Made by a program: the position numbers and the translations under genes | The notes under the pieces: model-generated | Seen by the model: only the letters and a program-made list of their open reading frames with translations | Database searches by the model: none | Told to the model about the DNA's origin: nothing | In this document: positions 28,556 to 37,116 of the stretch, in pieces | How the letters are laid out: the number at the start of each line of letters is the position of its first letter | Position numbering within the stretch: the first letter of the stretch is position 1 | Origin: Pseudomonas sp. IB20 | GTDB taxonomy: Bacteria > Pseudomonadota > Gammaproteobacteria > Pseudomonadales > Pseudomonadaceae | Length of the DNA stretch: 64,000 nucleotides | Assembly: GCF_009707325.1 (NCBI RefSeq) | Contig: NZ_CP046103.1 | Location: forward strand, 4,102,744 to 4,166,743 | Reading direction: 5' to 3'

Positions 28556-30079
28556 ATGACCGTGATCAAGCAAGACGACCTGATTCAGAGCGTTGCCGAC
28601 GCCCTGCAATTCATTTCCTACTACCACCCCGTTGACTTCATCCAAGCGATGCACGAAGCCTACCTGCGCGAAGAGTCGCCGGCAGCCCGTGACTCCATCG
28701 CGCAGATCCTGATCAACTCGCGCATGTGCGCCACCGGCCATCGCCCGATCTGCCAGGACACCGGTATCGTTACCGTGTTCGTGCGCGTGGGCATGGATGT
28801 ACGCTGGGACGGCGCCACCATGAGCCTGGACGACATGATCAACCAGGGCGTGCGCCAGGCTTACAACCTGCCGGAAAACGTCCTGCGTGCATCGATCCTC
28901 GCCGACCCGGCAGGCGCGCGCAAAAACACCAAGGACAACACCCCGGCCGTGATCCACTACTCCATCGTCCCGGGTAACACCGTGGAAGTGGACGTGGCGG
29001 CCAAGGGCGGCGGCTCCGAGAACAAGTCGAAAATGGCCATGCTCAACCCTTCCGACTCGATCGTCGACTGGGTGCTCAAGACCGTTCCGACCATGGGCGC
29101 CGGCTGGTGCCCACCGGGCATGCTCGGCATCGGTATCGGCGGCACCGCCGAGAAAGCCGCCGTGATGGCCAAGGAAGTGTTGATGGAATCCATCGACATT
29201 CACGAGCTGAAAAAGCGCGGCCCGTCCAACCGTATCGAAGAGATGCGCCTGGAGCTGTTCGAGAAGGTCAACCAACTGGGCATCGGCGCCCAGGGCCTGG
29301 GTGGCCTGACCACCGTGCTCGACGTGAAAATCATGGACTACCCGACCCACGCAGCCTCGCTGCCGGTGTGCATGATCCCCAACTGCGCCGCCACCCGTCA
29401 CGCGCACTTCGTGCTCGACGGTTCGGGCCCTGCGTCGCTGGAAGCGCCATCGCTGGACGCCTACCCGGAAATCGTCTGGGAAGCCGGCCCGTCGGCCCGT
29501 CGCGTCAACCTCGACACCCTGACCCCGGAAGACGTGCAGAGCTGGAAGCCGGGCGAAACCGTGCTGCTCAACGGCAAGATGCTCACCGGTCGCGACGCGG
29601 CGCACAAGCGCATGGTCGAGATGCTGAACAAGGGCGAAACCCTGCCGGTGGACCTCAAGGGTCGCTTCATCTACTACGTCGGCCCGGTTGATCCAGTGCG
29701 CGAAGAAGTGGTTGGCCCGGCTGGCCCAACCACCGCCACGCGGATGGACAAGTTCACCCGCCAGATCCTCGAGCAAACCGGCCTGTTGGGCATGATCGGC
29801 AAATCCGAGCGCGGCCCGACTGCGATCGAAGCGATCAAAGACCACAAAGCCGTGTACCTGATGGCTGTGGGCGGCGCCGCTTACCTGGTGGCGCAAGCCA
29901 TTAAGAAGTCGCGCGTGGTGGCTTTCGCCGAACTGGGCATGGAAGCGATCTACGAGTTCGACGTGAAAGACATGCCGGTCACCGTTGCGGTGGACAGCAA
30001 GGGCGAATCCGTCCATATCACCGGTCCTGCCATCTGGCAGAAAAAGATCAGTGAAAGCCTGGCGGTAGAAGTGCAGTAA
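28556..30079 (+). CDS. Class I fumarate hydratase (iron-sulfur)
   Basis: A 507-residue protein starting TVIKQDDLIQSVADALQFIS, with CQDTGIVTVF, the cluster-ligand region GIGGTAEKAAVMAKE, PVCMIPNCAATRHAHFVLDG and the C-terminal beta domain. Class I fumarases hydrate fumarate to L-malate in the TCA cycle using a 4Fe-4S cluster, and are sensitive to oxygen and low iron. GAGGAGCGCGACTC precedes the ATG at 28556. Paralogues of class I fumarase in some bacteria act on mesaconate or tartrate, but the full-length single-chain form in pseudomonads is annotated as fumarase. Confidence 0.95.
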   Translation: MTVIKQDDLIQSVADALQFISYYHPVDFIQAMHEAYLREESPAARDSIAQILINSRMCATGHRPICQDTGIVTVFVRVGMDVRWDGATMSLDDMINQGVRQAYNLPENVLRASILADPAGARKNTKDNTPAVIHYSIVPGNTVEVDVAAKGGGSENKSKMAMLNPSDSIVDWVLKTVPTMGAGWCPPGMLGIGIGGTAEKAAVMAKEVLMESIDIHELKKRGPSNRIEEMRLELFEKVNQLGIGAQGLGGLTTVLDVKIMDYPTHAASLPVCMIPNCAATRHAHFVLDGSGPASLEAPSLDAYPEIVWEAGPSARRVNLDTLTPEDVQSWKPGETVLLNGKMLTGRDAAHKRMVEMLNKGETLPVDLKGRFIYYVGPVDPVREEVVGPAGPTTATRMDKFTRQILEQTGLLGMIGKSERGPTAIEAIKDHKAVYLMAVGGAAYLVAQAIKKSRVVAFAELGMEAIYEFDVKDMPVTVAVDSKGESVHITGPAIWQKKISESLAVEVQ

Positions 30080-30098
30080 ACACTTCCCCCGCAAGGAT

Positions 30099-30136
30099 AA
30101 AGGCGACTGTGGCCCCATGGCCCAGTCGCCTTTTTT
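30099..30136 (+). terminator. Terminator of fumarase gene
   Basis: AAAGGCGACTG at 30099-30109 pairs with CAGTCGCCTTT at 30123-30133, followed by TTTTTTA. Confidence 0.92.
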
Positions 30137-30170
30137 ATGCAGGGTAATTTTGTAATGACGAACGCGGTCA

Positions 30171-30258
30171 TGTGGGAGCTGGCTTGCCTGCGATGCAGGC
30201 ACCTCGGTTTTTCAGTGAACCTGAGGTGAATGCCATCGCAGGCAAGCCAGCTCCCACA
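30171..30258. repeat. REPIN (paired REP-like palindrome)
   Basis: TGTGGGAGCTGGCTTGCCTG on the left is an exact reverse complement of the right arm, which ends CAGCTCCCACA; the 88-bp unit also has inner ACCTCGG/CCTGAGGT pairing. This is the most complete copy of the repeat family in the window. Confidence 0.9.
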
Positions 30259-30315
30259 ACATCAACGTTGTGCATGCTATGGTGCTCACCCCTTACTGTG
30301 CCTGTTCATCACCGT

Positions 30316-32082
30316 ATGATCGCGATCCCACGCCCCCTGCGCCTGACCTTCTACTCCCTGTTGATCATCGCCGGTGCGGTGCTGGCCGCTGCCTTGGCCA
30401 CACGCCATGCCGAACGCCAAGCCTTGGTAGACGACGCCGCCCGCGCCAATCAACAGCTGGCGCTGTACGCCAACTCCCTGCACACCCTGATCGAACGCTA
30501 CCGCGCCCTGCCCGCCGTACTGGCGCTGGACTCGGAAATGATCAACGCGTTGAAAGGCCCGTTGAGCGACACCACCCAAGACCTGCTCAACCGCAAACTG
30601 GAGCGCATCAACAGTGCTGCGCAGTCCTCCACCCTGGAGCTGATGGACCGCACCGGCCTGGCCGTGGCCGCCAGCAACTGGAACCTGCCGAGCAGTTATG
30701 TCGGGCACAACTACGCATTTCGCCCCTATTTCAGCCAGACCTTGAGCCAGGGCACCGGGCGTTTTTATGCGGTGGGCGTGACCACCGGGATCCCGGGTTA
30801 CTTCCTCTCCAGCGCAATGGTCGATGAACATGAACAGTTCCTCGGCGCCATGGTCGTGAAGCTCGAATTCCCCGAACTTGAGCGCGAGTGGGCCCAGGGC
30901 AACGACCTGCTGCTGGTCAGCGATGCGCGCGGCATCGTGTTTATCGCCAACCAGCCAGGCTGGCGTTACCGCAACCTGCGCCCGCTGTCGGCCAGTGACC
31001 TCGCCGACCTCAAGGCCACACGCCAATACGACAAAAAACAATTGCAGCCGCTGGACACGCAAACGTTGCAGCGCTTTGACGAAAACAGCCACCTGATGCG
31101 CGTCAACGGTCCCGACGGCAGCGCCAATTACATCTGGGAATCGCTGCCGCTGAAGGCCGAAGGCTGGACCTTGCACCTGCTGCGCAAACCGCAGTTCGCC
31201 TTTGAAGACCAGCGCAATGCCGGCCTCGCCGCTGCCGGTTCCTGGCTGGCGCTGGTGTTCCTGGTGCTGTTCCTGACCCAACGCTGGCGCCTGGCCCGTT
31301 TGCGCCAACGCAGCCGCGAAGAACTTGAACGGCTTGTGGAGGAGCGCACCCAGGCGCTGCGTACGGCCCAGGATGGGTTGGTGCAATCGGCCAAACTGGC
31401 GGCATTGGGGCAGATGTCCGCCGCCCTCGCCCATGAGATCAACCAGCCACTGACCGCCCAACGCATGCAGTTGGCGACCCTGCGCCTGCTGCTGGACCAC
31501 GGCCGTGTGGACGATGCCTACAAGGCCCTCACGCCGCTGGACGACATGCTCACGCGCATGGCCGCACTCACCGGCCACCTCAAGACCTTCGCGCGCAAAA
31601 GCCCCAGCGGCCTGCGCGAAAAGCTGGACCTGGCCACCGTGGTCGATCAATCCCTGCACTTGCTCGACGCGCGCCTGCGCGACGAAACCATCGGCGTGGT
31701 GCTGGACCTGACCCGCCCGGCCTGGGTGCGCGGCGATGCCATCCGCCTGGAACAGGTGCTGATCAACCTGCTGCGCAACGCCCTCGACGCGATGGCCGAC
31801 AAGCCGCGCAAACGCCTGGAAATCCGCCTGCACGCCGATCAGCAACTGTGGCAGTTGACCGTCAGCGACAGCGGCGGCGGGATTGCCGAGGAACACTTGA
31901 ACAGCGTGTTCGACCCGTTTTTTACCACCAAACCCGTGGGCGACGGCCTCGGCCTTGGGTTGGCGGTGTCCTACGCTATCGTCCACGAACTGGGCGGGCG
32001 CTTGCTCGCCGGCAACCGTGGCGACGGCGCAGTATTTACCTTGACCTTGCCGATTGCGCTGGAGACGCCCGACCTATGTTGA
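30316..32082 (+). CDS. DctB/MifS-type C4-/2-oxoacid sensor histidine kinase
   Basis: A 588-residue kinase with a membrane segment at about residues 9-28, a double-PAS-like (dCache) periplasmic domain (LMDRTGLAVAASNW, YAFRPYFSQTLSQG, FYAVGVTTGIPGYFLS), a second membrane segment near residue 305-325 followed by a coiled coil, the H-box LAHEINQPLTAQRMQ with His373, and the ATPase boxes LLRNALDAM, DSGGGI and GLGLAVS. The ligand domain matches kinases that sense C4-dicarboxylates (DctB) or alpha-ketoglutarate (MifS). Size and linkage to a KgtP-like transporter favour MifS. Its stop overlaps the regulator gene by 7 bp. Confidence 0.9.
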   Translation: MIAIPRPLRLTFYSLLIIAGAVLAAALATRHAERQALVDDAARANQQLALYANSLHTLIERYRALPAVLALDSEMINALKGPLSDTTQDLLNRKLERINSAAQSSTLELMDRTGLAVAASNWNLPSSYVGHNYAFRPYFSQTLSQGTGRFYAVGVTTGIPGYFLSSAMVDEHEQFLGAMVVKLEFPELEREWAQGNDLLLVSDARGIVFIANQPGWRYRNLRPLSASDLADLKATRQYDKKQLQPLDTQTLQRFDENSHLMRVNGPDGSANYIWESLPLKAEGWTLHLLRKPQFAFEDQRNAGLAAAGSWLALVFLVLFLTQRWRLARLRQRSREELERLVEERTQALRTAQDGLVQSAKLAALGQMSAALAHEINQPLTAQRMQLATLRLLLDHGRVDDAYKALTPLDDMLTRMAALTGHLKTFARKSPSGLREKLDLATVVDQSLHLLDARLRDETIGVVLDLTRPAWVRGDAIRLEQVLINLLRNALDAMADKPRKRLEIRLHADQQLWQLTVSDSGGGIAEEHLNSVFDPFFTTKPVGDGLGLGLAVSYAIVHELGGRLLAGNRGDGAVFTLTLPIALETPDLC

Positions 32083-33401
32083 ACGCAGTGATTGTGGTCG
32101 ATGACGAAGCCAGCATTCGCACGGCCGTCGAACAATGGTTGAGCCTGTCGGGGTTTGCGGTGCAGTTGTTCAGCCGCGCCGAAGAGTGCCTGGCGCAACT
32201 GCCCAAGGACTTTCCCGGAGTGATCTTGAGCGACGTGCGCATGCCCGGGCTCAGCGGCCTGGAGCTGCTGGCCGAAGTGCAACGCCGCGATGCCGACTTG
32301 CCAGTGATCTTGCTGACCGGCCACGGCGATGTGCCGATGGCGGTGGAAGCCATGCGCGACGGCGCCTACGACTTTCTGGAAAAACCCTTCAGCCCCGACG
32401 CCTTGCTCAACAGCCTGCGCCGCGCCTTGGACAAACGCGGGCTGATCCTGGAAAACCGTCGCTTGCATCAACAGGCCGACCATCGCGCGCAACTGGAATC
32501 CAGCCTGCTGGGCGTGTCCCGCGGTTTGCAGAATTTGCGCCGCCAGGTGCTCGACTTGGCCAGTTTGCCGGTCAATGTGTTGATCCGTGGCGAGACCGGC
32601 AGTGGTAAAGAGCTGGTCGCGCGCTGCCTGCATGATTTCGGCCCGCGCGCGAAAAAGCCATTTGTAGCGCTCAACTGCGCCGCCATCCCCGAGCAACTGT
32701 TTGAGGCCGAATTGTTCGGCCACGAAAGTGGCGCGTTCACCGGCGCCCAGGGCAAGCGCATCGGCAAATTGGAATACGCCCACGGCGGCACGCTGTTCCT
32801 GGATGAAATCGAAAGCATGCCCTTGGCGCAGCAAGTGAAACTGCTGCGTGTGTTGCAGGAGCAAAAGCTGGAGCGGTTGGGCTCGAACCAAAGCATTCAC
32901 GTGGACCTGCGCATCATCGCTGCCACCAAGCCGGACCTGCTGGAAGAGGCCCGCGCCGGAAGGTTTCGCGAGGATTTGGCGTATCGCTTGAACGTCGCGC
33001 AACTGCGCCTGCCGCCGTTGCGCGAACGCCGCGAAGATATTCCGCTGCTGTTCGACCACTTTGCCCACAGCGCCGCCGAGCGGCTGGGGCGTAGCGCCGA
33101 ACCCTTGAGCGGCGCGCAACTGGGGCGGCTGCTCAGCCATGATTGGCCGGGCAACGTGCGTGAGCTGGCTAACGTTGCCGAACGCCAAGTGCTGGGCCTG
33201 GGTGAGCCGGAGCCGGAAGGTATCGAGGCGGGGCAATCGTTGGCGGCGCAGCAGGAGGCCTTTGAAGCGCACTGCCTGAAAGCGGCGCTGGTTCGGCATA
33301 AGGGTGATATCAAGGCGGTGTTGGCCGAGTTGCAACTGCCGCGGCGAACCTTCAATGAAAAGATGCAGCGCCATGGGTTGGTGCGGGATACGTTTCTGTA
33401 G
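32076..33401 (+). CDS. DctD/MifR-type sigma-54 response regulator
   Basis: A 441-residue NtrC-family activator. Receiver domain residues 1-120 with phospho-acceptor Asp53 (SDVRMPG); AAA+ domain with Walker A GETGSGKE, the GAFTGA sigma-54 contact loop (ESGAFTGAQGK), and Walker B GTLFLDEIES; C-terminal Fis-type helix-turn-helix (HKGDIKAVLAELQLPRRTFNEKM). It activates sigma-54 promoters when phosphorylated by the kinase upstream. The downstream transporter has exactly such a promoter and two palindromes, so that gene is the likely target. Confidence 0.93.
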   Translation: MLNAVIVVDDEASIRTAVEQWLSLSGFAVQLFSRAEECLAQLPKDFPGVILSDVRMPGLSGLELLAEVQRRDADLPVILLTGHGDVPMAVEAMRDGAYDFLEKPFSPDALLNSLRRALDKRGLILENRRLHQQADHRAQLESSLLGVSRGLQNLRRQVLDLASLPVNVLIRGETGSGKELVARCLHDFGPRAKKPFVALNCAAIPEQLFEAELFGHESGAFTGAQGKRIGKLEYAHGGTLFLDEIESMPLAQQVKLLRVLQEQKLERLGSNQSIHVDLRIIAATKPDLLEEARAGRFREDLAYRLNVAQLRLPPLRERREDIPLLFDHFAHSAAERLGRSAEPLSGAQLGRLLSHDWPGNVRELANVAERQVLGLGEPEPEGIEAGQSLAAQQEAFEAHCLKAALVRHKGDIKAVLAELQLPRRTFNEKMQRHGLVRDTFL

Positions 33402-33431
33402 GCCGGTTTTTGTGTTGTTTTCACAGACGCC

Positions 33432-33503
33432 ATCGCAGGCAAGCCAGCTCCCACATTTTGATTTGTGAACACATTCAACTGTGGGAGCTGGCTTGCCTGC
33501 GAT
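33432..33503. repeat. REP-like palindrome pair (inverted orientation)
   Basis: ATCGCAGGCAAGCCAGCTCC on the left and the reverse complement GGAGCTGGCTTGCCTGCGAT on the right, with ATTTTGATTTGTGAACACATTCAACT between them. The orientation is outward compared with the copy at 30171. Confidence 0.88.
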
Positions 33504-33519
33504 GAGGCCAGTAGCCATA

Positions 33520-33565
33520 AGCGGATTTCCGCTCATCACCCTCAAACCATCAGCGACTTTCCGCT
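33520..33565 (+). promoter_or_regulatory. Two upstream activator palindromes for the transporter gene
   Basis: AGCGGATTTCCGCT at 33520-33533 is an exact palindrome (6-bp arms, 2-bp spacer), and AGCGACTTTCCGCT at 33552-33565 is the same with one mismatch in an arm. Their centres are 32 bp apart, about three helical turns, and they lie about 43 bp upstream of the sigma-54 -24 box. This is the geometry of tandem NtrC-family activator sites; the DctD/MifR protein next door is the expected ligand (inference). Confidence 0.8.
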
Positions 33566-33607
33566 CAAAAATATTCTGAAACCCTTCTAAACCGGGCCTT
33601 CATCTAC

Positions 33608-33625
33608 TTGGCACAGCTCCTGCTA
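33608..33625 (+). promoter_or_regulatory. Sigma-54 promoter of the transporter gene
   Basis: TTGGCACAGCTCCTGCTA has GG at the -24 position and GC at the -12 position exactly 10 bp apart, matching the sigma-54 consensus TGGCAC-N5-TTGC well. It lies about 60 bp before the transporter ATG. The AAAAACAA stretch at 33659-33666 fits the AAnAAnAA Hfq/Crc binding motif and would allow catabolite repression. Confidence 0.85.
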
Positions 33626-33685
33626 TAGCCGAACCAGGCAGCGCTCGCGCCGCTCCACAAAAACAATTAGATGAAGGATCCTTCA

Positions 33686-35005
33686 ATGGATAACTCCAAC
33701 ACCTTGCCTCTGGGGTCGGTGGCTGCGCCGGCAAAAGAACGCACGACGTCCAGCCGGATCAAATCGATCTTCAGCGGCTCCGTCGGCAACATGGTCGAGT
33801 GGTATGACTGGTACGTCTACGCCGCCTTCTCGCTGTACTTCGCCAAAGCCTTCTTCCCCGCCGGCTCCTCAACCGCCCAGTTGATGAACACCGCCGCCAT
33901 CTTCGCCGTGGGTTTCATCATGCGCCCGATCGGTGGCTGGCTGATGGGCCTCTACGCTGACTACAAGGGCCGCAAGGCCGCGCTGATGGCCTCGGTATTG
34001 CTGATGTGCTTCGGCTCGCTGCTGATCGCGTTGACCCCGGGTTACGACACCATCGGCATCGGCGCACCGATCCTGCTGGTGTTCGCACGCCTGCTGCAAG
34101 GCCTGTCGGTCGGCGGCGAGTACGGCACCTCGGCCACCTACTTGAGTGAAATGGCGACCAAGGAACGTCGCGGTTTCTTCTCCAGCTTCCAGTACGTGAC
34201 CCTGATCTCCGGCCAACTCATCGCCCTGGCCGTATTGATCGTGCTGCAACAAACCCTGACCACCGAGCAGCTGTATGCCTGGGGCTGGCGCATCCCGTTC
34301 GCCATCGGCGCGCTGTGCGCAGTGGTCGCGCTGTTCCTGCGTCGTGGCATGGAAGAAACCGAGTCGTTCACCAAAAAGGAAAAAGCCAAGGAAAGCGCGA
34401 TGCGCACCTTGATGCGCCACCCCAAGGAAGTGTTGACGGTGGTCGGCCTGACCATGGGCGGCACCCTGGCGTTCTACACCTACACCACTTACATGCAGAA
34501 ATACCTGGTGAACACCGTCGGCATGAGCATCTCCGACTCCACCACCATTTCAGCCGCCACGCTGTTTCTGTTCATGTGCCTGCAACCCCTGGTCGGCGGG
34601 CTCTCCGACAAAGTCGGCCGTCGCCCGATCCTGATCGCCTTCGGCATACTCGGTACGCTGTTCACCGTGCCAATTCTCACCACCCTGCACACCATCCAAA
34701 GCTGGTGGGGCGCGTTCTTCCTGATCATGGCGGCGCTGATCATCGTCAGCGGCTACACCTCGATCAACGCGGTGGTGAAAGCCGAGCTGTTCCCTACGGA
34801 GATTCGCGCCCTGGGCGTGGGCCTGCCGTATGCGCTGACCGTGTCGATCTTCGGCGGTACCGCTGAATACATCGCACTGTGGTTCAAGAGCATTGGCATG
34901 GAAACCGGTTACTACTGGTATGTAACGGCATGTATTGCGGTGTCGCTGGTGGTTTACGTGACCATGAAGGACACGCGCAAGCACTCGCGGATTACTACGG
35001 ACTAA
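33686..35005 (+). CDS. MFS alpha-ketoglutarate/dicarboxylate:H+ symporter (KgtP-like)
   Basis: A 439-residue transporter of the metabolite:H+ symporter family, with about 12 membrane segments. The first-helix motif GSVGNMVEWYDWYVYAAFSL, the loop LYADYKGRKAAL and RLLQGLSVGGEYGTSATYLSE match KgtP/PcaT proteins, which import alpha-ketoglutarate and related acids. The ATG at 33686 has AAGGA at 8 nt; an ATG at 33671 would overlap it. Upstream elements (two palindromes, sigma-54 promoter, CA-rich motif) tie it to the DctD/MifR regulator just upstream and to catabolite control. Confidence 0.9.
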   Translation: MDNSNTLPLGSVAAPAKERTTSSRIKSIFSGSVGNMVEWYDWYVYAAFSLYFAKAFFPAGSSTAQLMNTAAIFAVGFIMRPIGGWLMGLYADYKGRKAALMASVLLMCFGSLLIALTPGYDTIGIGAPILLVFARLLQGLSVGGEYGTSATYLSEMATKERRGFFSSFQYVTLISGQLIALAVLIVLQQTLTTEQLYAWGWRIPFAIGALCAVVALFLRRGMEETESFTKKEKAKESAMRTLMRHPKEVLTVVGLTMGGTLAFYTYTTYMQKYLVNTVGMSISDSTTISAATLFLFMCLQPLVGGLSDKVGRRPILIAFGILGTLFTVPILTTLHTIQSWWGAFFLIMAALIIVSGYTSINAVVKAELFPTEIRALGVGLPYALTVSIFGGTAEYIALWFKSIGMETGYYWYVTACIAVSLVVYVTMKDTRKHSRITTD

Positions 35006-35025
35006 AGGTTTATCGCGCTAAAACA

Positions 35026-35106
35026 TGTGGGAGCTGGCTTGCCTGCGATAGCATCACCTCGGTCTACCTGATAAACCAAGGTACCTGACGCGCGCGGCTC
35101 CCACAT
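35026..35106. repeat. REP-like palindrome, degenerate right arm
   Basis: The left arm TGTGGGAGCTGGCTTGCCTG matches the family; the right arm is reduced to GCGCGCGGCTCCCACAT. A further GCTCCCACATTTTGA follows at 35113, as if two right ends were stacked. Confidence 0.75.
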
Positions 35107-35128
35107 AAGCCCGCTCCCACATTTTGAA

Positions 35129-35884
35129 TCAGGACACGTCCGCTAATGCGGCGCGCCCATACCGACGCTGCGCATACGACGCGCCGGCAATCATCACCAC
35201 CAACACGCCCGCCAACACCGCCGATGAACCAATGGTGCCGAAATCCAGCCCGCCCTTTTCATGGGGCTTGGTGAGGAAATCGCCCAGGGTCGCGCCAAAC
35301 GGTCGCGTCAGCACAAACGCCACCCAGAACAACAGCACCGACGACAGTTGAGTGAAGTATTTGAGTGCCACCACCACCGCAATGGCCGAGCCGATCAGCA
35401 AGGCGCCGCCAGCAAAGCCCAGCCCGGAATCGTCCGCCAGGAAGTCGCCCAACGCGGTGCCCAAGGTGTTGGAGAACAGAATCGCCATCCAGTAAAACAA
35501 CTCACCCCGCAAGGTCTGCACCTTGTTCACATTCAGCGAATCGCCGCTGAGGTGCCACACGGCAAAGATGATCATCAGGATCACGATCAGGATCATCGAC
35601 CCCGTGGCATACCCCAGGCCCAGCGTACGGTCCATAAAGTCCGACATCGTGGTGCCGGCCGTGCTGGTGGACAAAATCACGATCCAGTACAGCACCGGGT
35701 TGTAGGTTTTCGACCAGAGTTGCGTCACCAGGGTGACGAGAAACACGCTGATCAGGATCATCGAGCTGATGGCGTAGCCAACGTTCAGGGTCATCGACAA
35801 CAAATCCCCGGCGGTTTCGCCCAGGGTAGTTGCGCAGATTTTCATGACCCAGAACGCCAGGGTGATCTGAGGAAGTTTGTTCAT
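35129..35884 (-). CDS. Membrane protein with four internal repeats (COG4705-like)
   Basis: A 251-residue membrane protein with about eight predicted helices. Four copies of a T-x-G-[ED/T]-x-x-[SG]-D-[LF] motif are visible: ATTLGETAGDLLSM, TSTAGTTMSDFMDRT, SNTLGTALGDFLAD and TRPFGATLGDFLTK, spaced about 60-65 residues apart, each ahead of G-[LY]-[AG]. This fourfold design and Thr/Asp-rich motif suggest a pore or ion pathway but no function is established. The ATG at 35884 begins at the first conserved helix; an extension to 36037 is not supported. It is similar to uncharacterised membrane proteins annotated in COG4705. Confidence 0.8.
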   Translation of the reverse strand: MNKLPQITLAFWVMKICATTLGETAGDLLSMTLNVGYAISSMILISVFLVTLVTQLWSKTYNPVLYWIVILSTSTAGTTMSDFMDRTLGLGYATGSMILIVILMIIFAVWHLSGDSLNVNKVQTLRGELFYWMAILFSNTLGTALGDFLADDSGLGFAGGALLIGSAIAVVVALKYFTQLSSVLLFWVAFVLTRPFGATLGDFLTKPHEKGGLDFGTIGSSAVLAGVLVVMIAGASYAQRRYGRAALADVS

Positions 35885-36078
35885 GATGCGCAAGGCTCCG
35901 AAGCTCAGTCTTTCATTGGGCCGACTTATAGGGGGTATCGACCTGGCGCGCAGACTGAACCGGACGCTGTGAAAAATAGGTGGGCAATCAATGAAAATTC
36001 CATCCAGCCAATGGAATTTCGCCGCTATGGATTGCACTATGGCTACCTCCCAGAACCCCGCAGCAGGAACCCCGGCCC

Positions 36079-36699
36079 ATGTCTGACGATATCCATTTCT
36101 ACGAGCCCGCCAACGGCCACGGCCTGCCCCACGACCCGTTCAACGCCATCGTCGGCCCTCGGCCGATCGGCTGGATTTCCTCCCACGACCGCGAAGGCCG
36201 CCTGAACCTGGCGCCCTACAGTTTCTTCAATGCGTTCAACTACATTCCACCGATCATTGGGTTTTCCAGCGTCGGGCGCAAAGACAGCCTGAACAATATC
36301 GAGCAGACCGGCGAGTTTGTGTGGAACCTGGCCACCCGCCCACTGGCCGAGCAGATGAACCAGAGTTGCGCGGCGGTATCGCCGGATGTGAATGAGTTCG
36401 AGCTGTCCGGCCTGACGCCGGTGGCGTCGAAAATCGTCGGCGTGCCGCGCGTGGGCGAAAGCCCGGTGTCGTTCGAGTGCAAGGTGACGCAGATCATTCA
36501 GCTGCAGCGCGCCGACAAAGAGTTGGTACCGAGCTGGCTGGTACTGGGCGAAGTGGTCGCGGTGCACATTGCCAAGTGGCTGCTTAAGGATGGGGTCTAC
36601 GACACCGCCGCCGCGGAGCCGATCTTGCGCGGTGGTGGGCCGGCGGATTACTTCCAGTTGGGGCCGGAGGCGTTGTTCAAGATGTATCGCCCTCGCTGA
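36079..36699 (+). CDS. Flavin reductase-like FMN-binding split-barrel protein
   Basis: A 206-residue protein with IVGPRPIGWISSHDREGRLNLAPYSFFNAFNYIPPIIGFSS, the FMN-binding signature of the flavoredoxin/flavin reductase (split-barrel) family, and a second-half GEVVAVHIAKWLLKDG. It probably carries FMN and uses NAD(P)H or serves a partner oxygenase. No partner lies next to it, so substrate is unknown. It starts 5-6 bp after a weak AG-rich site and is alone between the four-repeat membrane gene (divergent) and a palindromic repeat. Confidence 0.88.
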   Translation: MSDDIHFYEPANGHGLPHDPFNAIVGPRPIGWISSHDREGRLNLAPYSFFNAFNYIPPIIGFSSVGRKDSLNNIEQTGEFVWNLATRPLAEQMNQSCAAVSPDVNEFELSGLTPVASKIVGVPRVGESPVSFECKVTQIIQLQRADKELVPSWLVLGEVVAVHIAKWLLKDGVYDTAAAEPILRGGGPADYFQLGPEALFKMYRPR

Positions 36700-36732
36700 T
36701 TGGAATACTTCCCAACAGACACAACAGACCAG

Positions 36733-36794
36733 TGTGGGAGCCGGGTTCCAGGTCGACCATTACGCCCTCATCGCGGGCAAGCCCGGCTCCCACA
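36733..36794. repeat. REP-like palindrome, CGGG variant
   Basis: TGTGGGAGCCGGG at the left pairs with CCCGGCTCCCACA at the right; the inner TCGCGGGCAAGCCCGGC is the 'Pf-type' right arm. No gene in it. Confidence 0.8.
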
Positions 36795-36824
36795 TTTGGT
36801 CTATGTTGATCAGCAGAAAGGGCG

Positions 36825-37073
36825 TTAGCTGGCGGCAGTTGCCCAGGTCAGTTGACCCTCTTCGTCCACATCGATCAACCGCTCTAATTGCACGGTAGCC
36901 GCATCATCAGCGTCGGAGGCGGTCTTGAACGTCTGCCCATCAAGGATCTTGTGAAAACGCGGTGCGCCCATGCCATCCAGTGCCTTTACGGCGATGGCAG
37001 CGCTGTAGCCACCCGCCTCTTCACGTACCAAGGCGGAAACAGCTTCGTGGTGGGCAAATTGTTTACGTGCCAT
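36825..37073 (-). CDS. Small protein of unknown function (82 aa)
   Basis: An 82-residue protein beginning MARKQFAHHEAVSALVREEA. AGGA sits 8 nt before the ATG. It is mainly alpha-helical, without membrane segment, and ends LIDVDEEGQLTWATAAS. I do not recognise a domain. Similar short proteins of this shape are frequent in pseudomonads. It lies 43 bp downstream of the ABM-domain gene on the same strand and may be co-transcribed with it. Confidence 0.6.
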   Translation of the reverse strand: MARKQFAHHEAVSALVREEAGGYSAAIAVKALDGMGAPRFHKILDGQTFKTASDADDAATVQLERLIDVDEEGQLTWATAAS

Positions 37074-37116
37074 GTTGCAGGTCCTGGCCAATGGGTAAGT
37101 CGGCCATTCTAAAGCA

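Noticed and set aside
28490..30202. Long reverse-strand frame opposite the fumarase gene
   Set aside because: It is an antisense shadow with biased His/Arg composition; the forward gene is certain.
30286..31986. Long reverse-strand frame opposite the DctB/MifS-type kinase
   Set aside because: No domain; kinase motifs lie in the forward frame.
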